Below are positions 17,230-25,762 of a stretch of 64,000 bases of DNA, one piece after another; position 1 is the stretch's first letter, and each line of letters opens with the position of its first letter. Under the pieces are notes generated by a model. The model saw only the letters and a list, made by a program, of their open reading frames with translations, was not told where the DNA came from and made no database searches. The position numbers were made by a program, and so were the translations under genes. The DNA comes from Anaerolineae bacterium (GTDB lineage Bacteria; Chloroflexota; Anaerolineae; Promineifilales; Promineifilaceae). The stretch lies in assembly GCA_023954475.1 (NCBI GenBank), contig JAMLHW010000004.1, forward strand, positions 248,001 to 312,000, written 5' to 3'.

Positions 17230-18762
17230 ATGCCACTGATTTGCCGCAAAATCGATTCGTTGCCCAAATTGGCTTGGCTGGCTGAACTGCAATCCGGCCA
17301 CGCCGCTATTACGGTTTATCACGGGGCGTGGGTAGAAGTCAGTTCGGCCGAATTTTTTGAAGGTGCGTGGAACGGTGCTTACGACGCGCGCCGCTTCGAC
17401 ACTGCCACAACATTCCTCGGTTCCGGCGCACGTGAAGTCGCCGGCGGCATTCTGTTCTGCACGCCAACCCATCTGTTTGAACGCCTCTACACTGTTATCC
17501 ATGCGGGTTCACGACTGATCTCTAATTCGCTGATCTTCCTGCTCGAACACAGCAACGACGGCTTTGATCTCGGTTATCCCAATACGTATTTCGATCTGCT
17601 CGACTATGATCGGCAGGGCTACTACAAGACCGATAAAACGCTGCACACGCGCACCGGCGCGACTGTTGCGCTGCTGGAACACGGCAACTTCCTCATCGAC
17701 GCGCAACTGACCGTCCAACGCTCAGAAAAAACACAGGAACCGGCACCGGAGACTTACGGCGATTACAAACGAACGCTGATGGCAACGCTGGACGCGCTGC
17801 TAACGAATGCTGCCGATCCACGCCGCGTGCAGACGTTTCGGCCGATTGCTTCTGCATCACGCGGCTATGATTCGACCGCCATCACAGCGCTGGCACGTGA
17901 ACTCGGTGGCACGGAAGCAATCACATTCGCCACCAGCGACGGCAATCTGCTGGCCGATGACGGCAGCGACATTGCTCTGGCGCTGGGGTTGACAGTCGAA
18001 CGCTATGATCGCATGGGTTACAAAAAGCTGGCGCAACCGGCCGAGCCGGAATTTTGCGTCTGCCCGACGGGCACGACGATTCCGATTGCATCGGCCGAAG
18101 CACAGTTGCGCGGCGGTATCTACATGACAGGGCGTTACGCCGATCTGGCCTGGGCGATGGACGAGAAAGATATGCTGCCATATTTGCTCTGGCCGACGCT
18201 GTTTAACCGTTCCGGCTCGACTTACGAAGAATTTCGGCTACGTGTCGGTTTTTTACACTTGCCTGTACCAGGCATCATGATTGCTCACAGTCGGCGGTTG
18301 TATGAGATGAGCAATTCGGCCGAAATGCGTCCCTGGTCACTCAACTCCGACTATAACAAGCCTATCCCGCGCCGCATCGCCGAAGAAGGCGGTGTGCCAC
18401 GTGACCAGTTCGGCATGGTCAAAATGGCGTCGGCACACTCGATTTTGTTTGAGCAGCACACCTTTCATCCGGACAGTTGGACTAGCTTCAACACATTCCT
18501 GACCGAACATCCTGAAATCAACGCGACGTTACAAGCACAAACTGCGCCACTGCTGAAACAATGGCATCGCGTCAAGAAAGGCGCCGTGCGCACGGCACGA
18601 AAGCGACTGCCATACAATCTTTATCTGCGTACCGTTTTGTTGCCCAACGCACTCACACACCGCGTCAATTCGCCGCTGTGGGGGTCGCGTTTTCTCTATA
18701 CGCTGCATTGGGGTTTTGAGCAAATCCGTGATCGCTACCAATTTGATCAAACAAAACCGTAG
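17230..18762 (+). CDS. PP-loop ATPase domain protein, asparagine-synthase-like
   Basis: The 510-residue protein carries a PP-loop-like motif SASRGYDSTA (208-217), followed by the AITFATSDG strand seen in asparagine-synthase-type AMP-forming domains. The region before it resembles a degenerate glutaminase half without the N-terminal catalytic Cys (Cys is at position 5, not 2). In the motif, Arg-Gly-Tyr replaces the usual Gly-Gly-x. The C-terminus is basic (VKKGAVRTARKRLPY). Such proteins are common in surface-polymer and peptide-modification loci. The reaction is unknown. The start is set by the hairpin over the alternative upstream TTG. Confidence 0.6.
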   Translation: MPLICRKIDSLPKLAWLAELQSGHAAITVYHGAWVEVSSAEFFEGAWNGAYDARRFDTATTFLGSGAREVAGGILFCTPTHLFERLYTVIHAGSRLISNSLIFLLEHSNDGFDLGYPNTYFDLLDYDRQGYYKTDKTLHTRTGATVALLEHGNFLIDAQLTVQRSEKTQEPAPETYGDYKRTLMATLDALLTNAADPRRVQTFRPIASASRGYDSTAITALARELGGTEAITFATSDGNLLADDGSDIALALGLTVERYDRMGYKKLAQPAEPEFCVCPTGTTIPIASAEAQLRGGIYMTGRYADLAWAMDEKDMLPYLLWPTLFNRSGSTYEEFRLRVGFLHLPVPGIMIAHSRRLYEMSNSAEMRPWSLNSDYNKPIPRRIAEEGGVPRDQFGMVKMASAHSILFEQHTFHPDSWTSFNTFLTEHPEINATLQAQTAPLLKQWHRVKKGAVRTARKRLPYNLYLRTVLLPNALTHRVNSPLWGSRFLYTLHWGFEQIRDRYQFDQTKP

Positions 18763-19094
18763 AATTCGTGGAAAGAATCGGCACAGAAAGCGCGTCATTA
18801 CAAGCAGAATACACAAATCCATAAACCGCGAGAACCCAAAAGATCAGACGCGAACCGTGTCGGTCGTTGGAAGATGCAGACGGAAACGAGTTAGCTTTCG
18901 TTTCGACGGTCAATGAATCCTGCCCAACGCCACACAAACAATTGTTAACAGGCGTTCTCGCGGTTTTTTGCCTTACACGATTCCCTCTACTTTGCGATTC
19001 CTATCCCAAAACGGCCAGACAACTTGTAAACGTACCCAAGCTATTGGACAGACGAGTAGCTACAGCAGCCTATGTCAGCTAGAATCGCCGCCAA
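18763..19094. other. 332-bp intergenic region before murJ
   Basis: No credible gene is present. AACGCC (18926-18931) can pair with GGCGTT (18951-18956) around an AACAATTGTT palindrome (18937-18946), and a T6 run follows. This may be a terminator for the PP-loop gene or an operator. A TAGAAT box (19080-19085) lies 9 nt before the murJ ATG and no ribosome site is visible, suggesting a leaderless or near-leaderless murJ message. No iterated palindrome occurs here. Confidence 0.5.
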
Positions 19095-20741
19095 ATGACC
19101 GCGCCGACTGAACCTGACTTGAAGCAGCACAAGACACTCAGCGAAAACAAGGGTGTCATTCGCGCTGCAACGGTACTGTCAATCGGCAACATTGTTAGCC
19201 GCATCATGGGGATGGTGCGCGATGCTGTCCTCAGCAGCGTTTTTGGTGCGCCGACAATCAGCGCCTATGAAACGGCAGCATTGATTCCCAACCAACTGTA
19301 TGAATTGATTGTCGGCGGCATGGTCAACTCGTCGCTTGTGCCAGTGTTCAGTGAATATGCCCTGCCGGAACGGCGCAAAGAGCTGTGGGCGATTGTCAGT
19401 GCCTTTCTGAGTGTGATGATCGTTGTATTGGCTGGTATCGTGTTGCTGGTCGAACTATTCGCGGTACCGATTGCACGGTTGGCCGGCGCAAATAATTTTG
19501 ACGATCCACAGTTGACCATTATTACGATAGAACTGCTGCGCCTGGCTGCACCGGCGATATTCACACTGGGCATTGCCAGCATTATTACAGGCGTACTGTA
19601 TGCGCGCAAGCAGTTTACGATTCCGGCGTTTCTGCCTGCCTTGTTTAATGGGGCGATTGTGGTGATGGTCATGATTCGGCCGAATTCCATCTCCAGCGCC
19701 GTTATAGGGTTGCTCATCGGTTCCACCTTGCAGATCATCATTCAGCTGCCCGCCATCCGCGACGCCAAACTGCGCTGGGATTTCAACTGGCGCCATCCTG
19801 TCATCCGACGCATCGTCAAATTATATATCCCAATCGTTGCCGGATTGGCTATCAGTTCCGTCGTCATCACCATCAGTATCAATCTCGCCAATCGCACCGG
19901 CGACTCCAGCGTTACTTACATGCGTCGCGCCACGACCCTGATGCAGTTTCCGCTAGGCCTCGTCGTCACCGCGCTCTCCATCGCTATCCTGCCCACCCTG
20001 TCTCAACAATCGTTGACAGACGGCGCGGCATTCAAAGACACACTGGCCGGCGGCATTCGTCTTGTGTTGGCACTGATCATGCCGGCCACATTCGGATTAT
20101 TCGCATTGGCCGTACCGATTGTCGATTTGTTGTTTGGCCACGGGGCATTCTTGCCGAGTGACGTTGAAATGACCGCTCTCGTTTTGCGTGTGTACTTGAT
20201 TGGGCTGCCGTTTGCCGCCGTCGATCAAATGTTGATTTTTGCCTTTTACGCCAGTAAAGATACGTGGCGACCGGCTATAGTCGGCGTGATCAGCCTCGTC
20301 GTCTACATGATTTTTGCGGTTGGCACGTTGTGGGTGCTCAGCGGTCCCCGATTTCACACACAGATGGAACAATTAGCAGCATTGCTGGGCGTTTCCTCAA
20401 CCGAACAGTTGGGCTTGCTGAGTCTGATGATCGCCGACGCAGTAAAACATGTCTCGCATTTGCTTATGATGGTGTGGCTATTGCGACAGCGGATGGGAGG
20501 TTTGGCGGGTTACGGCGTGTGGGCGACGCTGTTCAAGGCTACCAGCGCTGCCGCTGTCACTGGCGTGGCAGCCTATGGTGTGGCACGTTGGGCGGCGACC
20601 AATTTACCGTTGTCCGGATTTCTGCAGGAATTAGCGGTCGTTGGTCTTGCCGGCGCGGTCGGGGTGACCGTTTATTTAGTACTGGCTTTTCTGCTTGATT
20701 TGCGCGAGGTAAAGGTGTTGCTGCAGCGCATCAAAAGGTGA
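19095..20741 (+). CDS. murJ: Lipid II flippase MurJ (MviN)
   Basis: This 548-residue, 14-helix membrane protein belongs to the MOP superfamily. The N-terminal pattern RAATVLSIGNIVSRIMGMVRDAVLSSVFGA and the LIPNQLYELIVGG-MVNSSLVPVFSEY segment are diagnostic of MviN/MurJ. It flips the lipid-linked peptidoglycan precursor across the plasma membrane. Its presence is consistent with a peptidoglycan-containing cell despite the absence of lipopolysaccharide genes. It is transcribed alone, followed by a possible large stem. The start ATG lacks a ribosome site but has a -10-like box 9 nt upstream. Confidence 0.93.
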   Translation: MTAPTEPDLKQHKTLSENKGVIRAATVLSIGNIVSRIMGMVRDAVLSSVFGAPTISAYETAALIPNQLYELIVGGMVNSSLVPVFSEYALPERRKELWAIVSAFLSVMIVVLAGIVLLVELFAVPIARLAGANNFDDPQLTIITIELLRLAAPAIFTLGIASIITGVLYARKQFTIPAFLPALFNGAIVVMVMIRPNSISSAVIGLLIGSTLQIIIQLPAIRDAKLRWDFNWRHPVIRRIVKLYIPIVAGLAISSVVITISINLANRTGDSSVTYMRRATTLMQFPLGLVVTALSIAILPTLSQQSLTDGAAFKDTLAGGIRLVLALIMPATFGLFALAVPIVDLLFGHGAFLPSDVEMTALVLRVYLIGLPFAAVDQMLIFAFYASKDTWRPAIVGVISLVVYMIFAVGTLWVLSGPRFHTQMEQLAALLGVSSTEQLGLLSLMIADAVKHVSHLLMMVWLLRQRMGGLAGYGVWATLFKATSAAAVTGVAAYGVARWAATNLPLSGFLQELAVVGLAGAVGVTVYLVLAFLLDLREVKVLLQRIKR

Positions 20742-20788
20742 CAGCCGTTGCGAGGGGACAAACAGCGCCGCTGCCGGCGACTGTCACC
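20737..20788 (+). terminator. Possible stem-loop at the murJ 3' end
   Basis: GGTGACAG (20737-20744) pairs with CTGTCACC (20781-20788) across a long GC-rich loop, and the stem overlaps the murJ stop codon. There is no U-tract. It lies between convergent genes, so it may act in both directions, but the large loop makes this uncertain. Confidence 0.3.
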
Positions 20789-20794
20789 CGGATG

Positions 20795-21229
20795 CTAGTG
20801 GTAGCCGTTTATTTTATCCGGGTTGAGAATGATGATTTCGTCCAGCGGATCGATAGTGTCGTCACCGGTTTCGATGGTCTCAAACTCCCCATCGACGACA
20901 TTGGCTTGTGGCACGTCTTCGGCCGAATTCGGCCGACCAGCCATCTTCGCCTCGTATTTCGCAACCACATGGGGCGGTGCCAGTTGCAGGAATGTCGTGA
21001 TACTGACCACAAACAGGGCAATATCATCGACCGGCGTCAACAACAACGGGTTGACGACACCTTCAAACGGGAACAACCAATACGCCACAGCCGTAAACGG
21101 AATGACTTTCAAATAAAACGGTACCTCAGGGTCTCTGAGCAGATACAATGCTAACCGCACTTTGCCAAACATCTCACCTAGAAATCCGGGGTCACGCCAG
21201 TTAAATTTTTTGTTTGTTGCCTCACTCAT
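20795..21229 (-). CDS. DUF1232 (YkvA-like) membrane protein
   Basis: The start is set at 21229, where AAGGATG precedes the ATG; an in-frame extension upstream lacks such a site. The 144-residue protein has a segment DPEVPFYLKVIPFTAVAYWLFPFEGVVNP...TPVDDIALF that fits the DUF1232/YkvA pattern (helix, short turn, Pro-rich loop, acidic VDDI). The tail after residue 110 is acidic and poorly conserved in appearance. It encodes a tandem pair of the iterated palindrome (20919-20936), read as the protein segment NSAEDV. Function is unknown; such proteins are membrane-associated. Confidence 0.7.
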   Translation of the reverse strand: MSEATNKKFNWRDPGFLGEMFGKVRLALYLLRDPEVPFYLKVIPFTAVAYWLFPFEGVVNPLLLTPVDDIALFVVSITTFLQLAPPHVVAKYEAKMAGRPNSAEDVPQANVVDGEFETIETGDDTIDPLDEIIILNPDKINGYH

Positions 21230-21429
21230 GCATTCACATCCTTTTATCGAACCGCTCGCCAGACGTACCATACGCCTGTTCGCATTCGGTTGGTTCTATT
21301 GACTCTGTCACTGACCACTACGCAAGAGTCACACATCTGGTTGCATGATGACGGCGATCTAATCATATGTCAATGATTTAGTGCTTTCAGCCACACTGAC
21401 GTAGCGTTTGCACAAGTGCGTTGCAATGT

Positions 21430-21435
21430 TACAAT
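21430..21435 (+). promoter_or_regulatory. TACAAT -10 box directly upstream of a leaderless-type start
   Basis: TACAAT lies 8 nt before the ATG at 21444, which places the expected transcription start at or next to the start codon. No ribosome-binding site is present. This favours the ATG at 21444 over earlier in-frame codons, including an ATG at 21426 that would put the box inside the gene. Confidence 0.45.
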
Positions 21436-21443
21436 CCCGCCTT

Positions 21444-22241
21444 ATGTTGCTGATACTGAAGCTAGCCGTTGTTGCCTTTTTCCTGATCATGTTCGTGCGC
21501 CGCGCTTCGTTGGCGTGGGGTATCGGTTTATTGACCGTGGTCGTGGCGCTGCTGCTGGACGCGTTTGCGACTGTTTTCGGCCGAACCGAACTACTCGAAT
21601 CGCTGGGCGCCTTCACCTGGGTAATTGGCGGTGGGCTGGCAGCCGGTGCATTCCTGTGGCTGGTCGGTTTACTGCGGGGGCAAGTCAGCAGTTCGACAGC
21701 CGTTGCCGTCGATCGCTTTGCGCCACGTGCATCGGCCGAAAAAAAGGAACCATCCAACCTCAGTATCGCCGGCTTTGACCGTCCCTTCATCTACGCCCAA
21801 ATGCGCGACAATCTCGGACCTGATGATTTGCTCGACGTGATTTTCGATATGGGTCTCAACGAAAACGCTGTCATCTCACCCGGCATGAACAGCGGACAGG
21901 CGATCAACCGCATCATCGATGACGCCATCGAGCGCGGTGACACGATGCTGCTGGCAACGTCAGTCGAACGCTGCTTAACTCCGATTGCACCCGATCATCT
22001 GCCGCGCCTTGCCAAAATATCAGACGAAACGCCGCTGATGGTGCTGCGCCAATTCATCATCGCCCATTACGATTTGGCAGGCTTGCAGGAAATGGCGCGC
22101 AAACTGGGGATTGATTGGGAATCGCTGGGCACAGGTCCCAAAAAGACACGTGTTCGCCTGATGATGCTTTATCTCAAACGGCGTAATCGCATGGATGAAG
22201 TGGTGAGACTCGTCAAATCGGCCGACACCTCAGCCGTCTGA
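21444..22241 (+). CDS. Membrane protein with two effector-associated (death-like) domains, candidate
   Basis: The 265-residue protein has about three N-terminal membrane helices (2-18, 22-44, 56-77) and a cytoplasmic part. Residues 118-180 (PDDLLDVIFDMGLNENA...INRIIDDAIERGD) look like effector-associated domain 1. Residues 198-258 (LRQFIIAHYDLAGLQEMARK-LGIDW...YLKRRNRMDEVV) look strongly like effector-associated domain 7. These small helical adaptors recruit effectors in bacterial conflict systems. It is co-directional with, and 133 bp upstream of, a MoxR ATPase and a VWA gene. It carries two iterated palindromes, so it is not a recent arrival. Domain calls are from pattern recognition only. 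Confidence 0.6.
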   Translation: MLLILKLAVVAFFLIMFVRRASLAWGIGLLTVVVALLLDAFATVFGRTELLESLGAFTWVIGGGLAAGAFLWLVGLLRGQVSSSTAVAVDRFAPRASAEKKEPSNLSIAGFDRPFIYAQMRDNLGPDDLLDVIFDMGLNENAVISPGMNSGQAINRIIDDAIERGDTMLLATSVERCLTPIAPDHLPRLAKISDETPLMVLRQFIIAHYDLAGLQEMARKLGIDWESLGTGPKKTRVRLMMLYLKRRNRMDEVVRLVKSADTSAV

Positions 22242-22374
22242 TCCATCCTTCATCCTTTTCTCACATCCTCTTTACCTTTCACCTCACATTGTCTACAATG
22301 CGCATGTGTTCTGACGTAAGACACAACTTCCGCCAACCGTGGGTCATTACCCCGCTTTGATTTTGGAGCCTCCC

Positions 22375-23301
22375 ATGTTCAAAGACATCGCTGATGTTCG
22401 CAAAGGTCTTAATCAACAACAATACATCGCTTCTCAGGAAATCTCGACTGTCGTTTTTCTGTCACAAAATCTGTGCAAACCAATTTTGACAGAAGGGCCG
22501 CCCGGCGTCGGCAAAACCGAATTGGCCAAAGCCGCCGCCAAAGCATTGGGCCGTCCGCTGATCCGGCTGCAATGTTACGAAGGGCTGGACGAGAGCAAAG
22601 CGCTCTACGAATGGGAATACGCCAAGCAGATGCTCTACACGCAGCTATTGCGCGACACATTACGCGGCATACTGAGCGATACAGCCTCGTTGACCGATGC
22701 AGTGACACGACTTTCGGCCGAAGAGGATGTCTTTTTCTCCGAGAACTTCCTGCTGCCGCGTCCTCTTTTGACCGCACTGATGGCCGACGAGCCGGTCGTC
22801 CTGCTCATCGATGAAATCGACCGCGCCGACGTCGAGTTTGAGGCATTTCTGCTTGAAATCCTCAGTGATTTTCAGGTCAGCATTCCCGAACTGGGCACGA
22901 TTTCCGCCAAACACGAGCCGATGGTGTTGCTCACCAGCAACAACACACGCGAATTAGGCGAAGCACTCAAACGGCGCTGCCTCTATCTCTACGTCGATTA
23001 TCCTGTGTTTGATGAAGAATTGGAAATCGTGCGGCTCAAAGTGCCTGGTCTCGATCAGGAACTGGCGCGACAGGCGGTACAAACGGTGCAACAATTGCGG
23101 CGCATGGATTTGCGTAAAGTGCCCAGCATCAGCGAAACACTCGACTGGGCACGGGCGTTGATCGCCATCAATGCCCGTCAAATCGACGAGGAAACACTCG
23201 CCAATACGCTAACCGTTTTACTCAAGTATGAAGCCGATGTTGCCAAAGCAAAACGCATGATGGGACGTGGCGACAATCCGCCGCGTCGCCGCCGGGGATA
23301 A
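22375..23301 (+). CDS. MoxR-family AAA+ ATPase
   Basis: The ATG at 22375 has GGAG 6 nt upstream, preferred to an earlier in-frame GTG at 22339. The 308-residue protein has Walker A EGPPGVGKTE (40-49), Walker B VVLLIDEID (141-149), sensor I LTSNNTRELGEAL and an arginine-finger region LKRRCLYLYVDYP. These are CoxD/MoxR hallmarks. MoxR ATPases act as chaperones or remodelers together with VWA proteins, and the next gene 6 bp downstream encodes one. No CO dehydrogenase or other classical client is nearby. The membrane protein with effector-associated-like domains upstream may be a partner. Confidence 0.9.
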   Translation: MFKDIADVRKGLNQQQYIASQEISTVVFLSQNLCKPILTEGPPGVGKTELAKAAAKALGRPLIRLQCYEGLDESKALYEWEYAKQMLYTQLLRDTLRGILSDTASLTDAVTRLSAEEDVFFSENFLLPRPLLTALMADEPVVLLIDEIDRADVEFEAFLLEILSDFQVSIPELGTISAKHEPMVLLTSNNTRELGEALKRRCLYLYVDYPVFDEELEIVRLKVPGLDQELARQAVQTVQQLRRMDLRKVPSISETLDWARALIAINARQIDEETLANTLTVLLKYEADVAKAKRMMGRGDNPPRRRRG

Positions 23302-23307
23302 GCAACG

Positions 23308-24693
23308 ATGGACGATCGCATAACGGAATTTGCGCGGGGGCTGCGGGCTGCCGGTGTGCGTGTTTCAGTAGCGGAATCGGCCGATGCGCTGCTCGCCACG
23401 CGCCTGCTCGGTATTCAGGATAAAGAGACATTTCGCGACGCCCTGCGCACGACGCTGGTAAAAGAAGGTAAGGATTTTCCTGTTTTCGACAAGCTGTTTC
23501 CGCTCTATTTCGGCAGCGGCGGCCAACCGCTGCAAGATGCCACCGAAGACCTGACGCCCGGTGAGCAAAACATGCTGCAGCAGGCGCTGGAATCGTTCGA
23601 CGACCGTTTGCAACAGTTGCTCGACTGGCTAACCAGTGGCGACGGCCCCACACCGGAAGAGTTACAGGCTATGGCTCAGGAAACGGCCGATCGCTGGGCC
23701 GATAGTCCCCACAAGGCAATGTGGGTAACACAAAGCATGTTGCGCGAAATGGGTTTCAGCCAGCTTGAGCAAAAGTTGCAGGAGTTGATCGAAAAACTGC
23801 AACAGATGGGCATGAGTCAGGAGTCTATCGAAAATTTACTCGGTATTGTGCGCACCAATGCGACCAGCTTGCGGGAACAGGTAGCCGAAGCGGTTGGCCT
23901 GGAAGTGCAGCGGGAAAGATCGAATCGGCCGAGTGACCTCAACACCTCCGACATCATGCACAAACCGTTCGGCGCGTTATCCGAGGCCGACGTAGAACGC
24001 CTGCGCATCGAAATACGCAAACTCGTCAACCAGTTGCGCAGCCGCGTCGCTCTGCGCCACAAACGCGGCAAAGACGGTCGTTTCGACCCCAAAGGCACCA
24101 TACGCGCCAATTTGCGCTACGGGGGCGTGCCGGTCGAACTCAAATTCAAGCGCAACAAGCTCAAACCCAGCCTCGTATTGTTGATGGATGTATCGCGCTC
24201 GATGGAACCGGTTGTCGAGTTCATGTTGCGCCTGATGTACGAACTCAATGACCAGATTTCCAAAATACGCCTGTTTGCCTACTACGCCGATTTGACCGAA
24301 CTCGACCCGCACATCGCCACTATGATCGGCAACGATCAGGTGGACGATGCGTTTTTCGCCATCCGCCATATACATCCATACCAACCGTACGCCACCGATT
24401 TGGGCAACGGATTGGAGACTTTTTTCCACAAGCATCTCAACGCAGTCGATGGCCGCACAACGGTACTTTTCCTCGGTGATGGACGCAATAACTACAACGC
24501 ATCGCGGGCCGATCTGATCAAGGAATTGCAGCGACGCGTCAAGCGGCTGGTGTGGTTTACACCAGAGCGTGAAATACAGTGGTTTGATGGGGATTGCGAC
24601 ATGCACGCCTACGAACCGTATTGCGATTCGGTGGCCGTTGTCGGCAATTTGGCTCAGCTTTCGGCTGCTGTCGACAATCTGCTGACGAGCTAG
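23308..24693 (+). CDS. VWA domain protein (CoxE/YehP type), partner of MoxR ATPase
   Basis: The 461-residue soluble protein has a helical, Gln/Leu-rich N-terminal half (about 85-190, probably coiled) and a C-terminal von Willebrand A domain. The metal-ion-dependent adhesion motif is DVSRS (294-298), with further acidic residues in the LGDGRNNY segment. A basic stretch (RLRIEIRKLVNQLRSRVALRHKRGKDGRFD) precedes the domain, as in CoxE-type proteins. It starts 6 bp after the MoxR stop and ends at a hairpin, so the two form a tight pair. It probably binds a client protein and presents it to the ATPase. Confidence 0.88.
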   Translation: MDDRITEFARGLRAAGVRVSVAESADALLATRLLGIQDKETFRDALRTTLVKEGKDFPVFDKLFPLYFGSGGQPLQDATEDLTPGEQNMLQQALESFDDRLQQLLDWLTSGDGPTPEELQAMAQETADRWADSPHKAMWVTQSMLREMGFSQLEQKLQELIEKLQQMGMSQESIENLLGIVRTNATSLREQVAEAVGLEVQRERSNRPSDLNTSDIMHKPFGALSEADVERLRIEIRKLVNQLRSRVALRHKRGKDGRFDPKGTIRANLRYGGVPVELKFKRNKLKPSLVLLMDVSRSMEPVVEFMLRLMYELNDQISKIRLFAYYADLTELDPHIATMIGNDQVDDAFFAIRHIHPYQPYATDLGNGLETFFHKHLNAVDGRTTVLFLGDGRNNYNASRADLIKELQRRVKRLVWFTPEREIQWFDGDCDMHAYEPYCDSVAVVGNLAQLSAAVDNLLTS

Positions 24694-24717
24694 CCGGGTG
24701 ACGGCGCCGCCACCCGG
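24694..24717. terminator. GC-rich hairpin between convergent genes
   Basis: CCGGGTG and CACCCGG form a 7-bp stem with a 10-nt loop right after the VWA stop codon. The hairpin lies between the convergent VWA and metal-binding lipoprotein genes and could end both transcripts. There is no clear U-tract on either side. Confidence 0.5.
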
Positions 24718-24729
24718 TTGCCGGTTGGT

Positions 24730-25719
24730 TCAACGCAGTCCGTTGACGATAGCTTTCACATTGCTGCGGAACATGCCGACGTAGGTGGCGGCTTCTCCCA
24801 CACCCAGTGAACCGGAGTAAAGCGGCATGATTTGCACTGTGTCGCACTGATCCAATTCGGCCGATATTGTTTCAGCCAGATCCGTCCTGCTGGTCGTTTC
24901 GGTAAAAATCGTACACACACCTGCCTGTTGCATAGCGTCGATCAGCGCTGCCATATCGCCGGCAGACGGCTCGGCGCTGGTGCTGAAACCGGGCATAACA
25001 GTCCCCACCAATTCAAATCCGTACGTATCAGCGAAGTAGCCGAGTGAATGGTGGTTGGTAACCAATTTGCGTTGATCCTGCGGGATAGCAGCAAGCAATT
25101 GATCGGCTTCAGACGCGACTGTCGCTAATTCGGCCGAATAAGCGGCGCGATTGGCCGCGTAACGGGTCGCGTTGGCGGGATCGAGTTGACTCAAGACGCT
25201 TTCCACATTGCTCGCCCATTGTGCCACGTTGTCAATCGCAAACCAGACATGCGGATCGGCGCTGACAGAACCAGTCTCCTCATTTTCAAAGACGCGCGGT
25301 GTAATTTCGGCCGAAATCGGCACCACTTTGGCCCCATAAGCAGCTTCGATCTGTGAGGCTAATCGTTCTTCCAAATCCCAGCCGTTGACAAAGATGACAT
25401 CGGCTTCTTCCAGCGCGATCAGGTCACTCGGCGTCGCTTCGTAGCTGTGCGGGTCAGCGCTGGTGTTGAGCAATGTTGTCAATGTGATAGCGTCGCCACC
25501 GACGTTATGGACAACATCACCGATGATAGTCGTCGTCGCAACGACATTGAGCTTAGCTCCCGCATGGTCAACGGCAGCCAGGTCAGGTAAACCCAAGATG
25601 TCATTTTGCGTTTGGGCAGGTGATGAGGCGGCATTACCGTCGCCACACGCAACCAGCAGCAGAAACGCAAGGAACAGAAACAAGAACGTGAAGATGTGTT
25701 TGGGAAGCAAGGTAATCAC
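24730..25719 (-). CDS. Metal (Zn/Mn) ABC transporter substrate-binding lipoprotein
   Basis: The 329-residue protein has a lipoprotein signal ending LLVAC (Cys25). Its mature part is of the ZnuA/TroA cluster A-I type. Likely metal ligands are His90 (ADPHSYEATPSD), His156 (DPHVWFA), His222 or His223 (NHHSLGYFADTYG) and a late acidic residue. It lacks the His-rich loop of some zinc binders. Translation appears to start at GTG 25719 without a ribosome site. It is an orphan: the likely ATPase, permease and Zur genes are 15 kb away and share its operator-like box. Zinc or manganese cannot be told apart. Confidence 0.9.
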   Translation of the reverse strand: MITLLPKHIFTFLFLFLAFLLLVACGDGNAASSPAQTQNDILGLPDLAAVDHAGAKLNVVATTTIIGDVVHNVGGDAITLTTLLNTSADPHSYEATPSDLIALEEADVIFVNGWDLEERLASQIEAAYGAKVVPISAEITPRVFENEETGSVSADPHVWFAIDNVAQWASNVESVLSQLDPANATRYAANRAAYSAELATVASEADQLLAAIPQDQRKLVTNHHSLGYFADTYGFELVGTVMPGFSTSAEPSAGDMAALIDAMQQAGVCTIFTETTSRTDLAETISAELDQCDTVQIMPLYSGSLGVGEAATYVGMFRSNVKAIVNGLR

Positions 25720-25723
25720 AAAT

Positions 25724-25738
25724 TGATATTTTATATCA
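25724..25738 (-). promoter_or_regulatory. Candidate Zur operator before the metal-binding lipoprotein gene
   Basis: TGATAT-TTT-ATATCA is a perfect 6-3-6 inverted repeat ending 5 bp before the GTG start. On the minus strand it includes TATAAA, a -10-like box 10 nt before the start codon. The same sequence, 13 of 15 bases, precedes the ABC ATPase operon at 7573-7587. Shared, specific placement supports one common repressor. Confidence 0.6.
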
Positions 25739-25762
25739 GAAAGGGTTGGAAATCAATTGTAT

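Noticed and set aside
21444-24693. MoxR/VWA pair as a CO dehydrogenase maturation system (CoxD/CoxE)
   Set aside because: The proteins resemble CoxD and CoxE, but no cox structural genes, molybdopterin genes or coxF/G occur nearby. It remains an alternative if such genes lie elsewhere.
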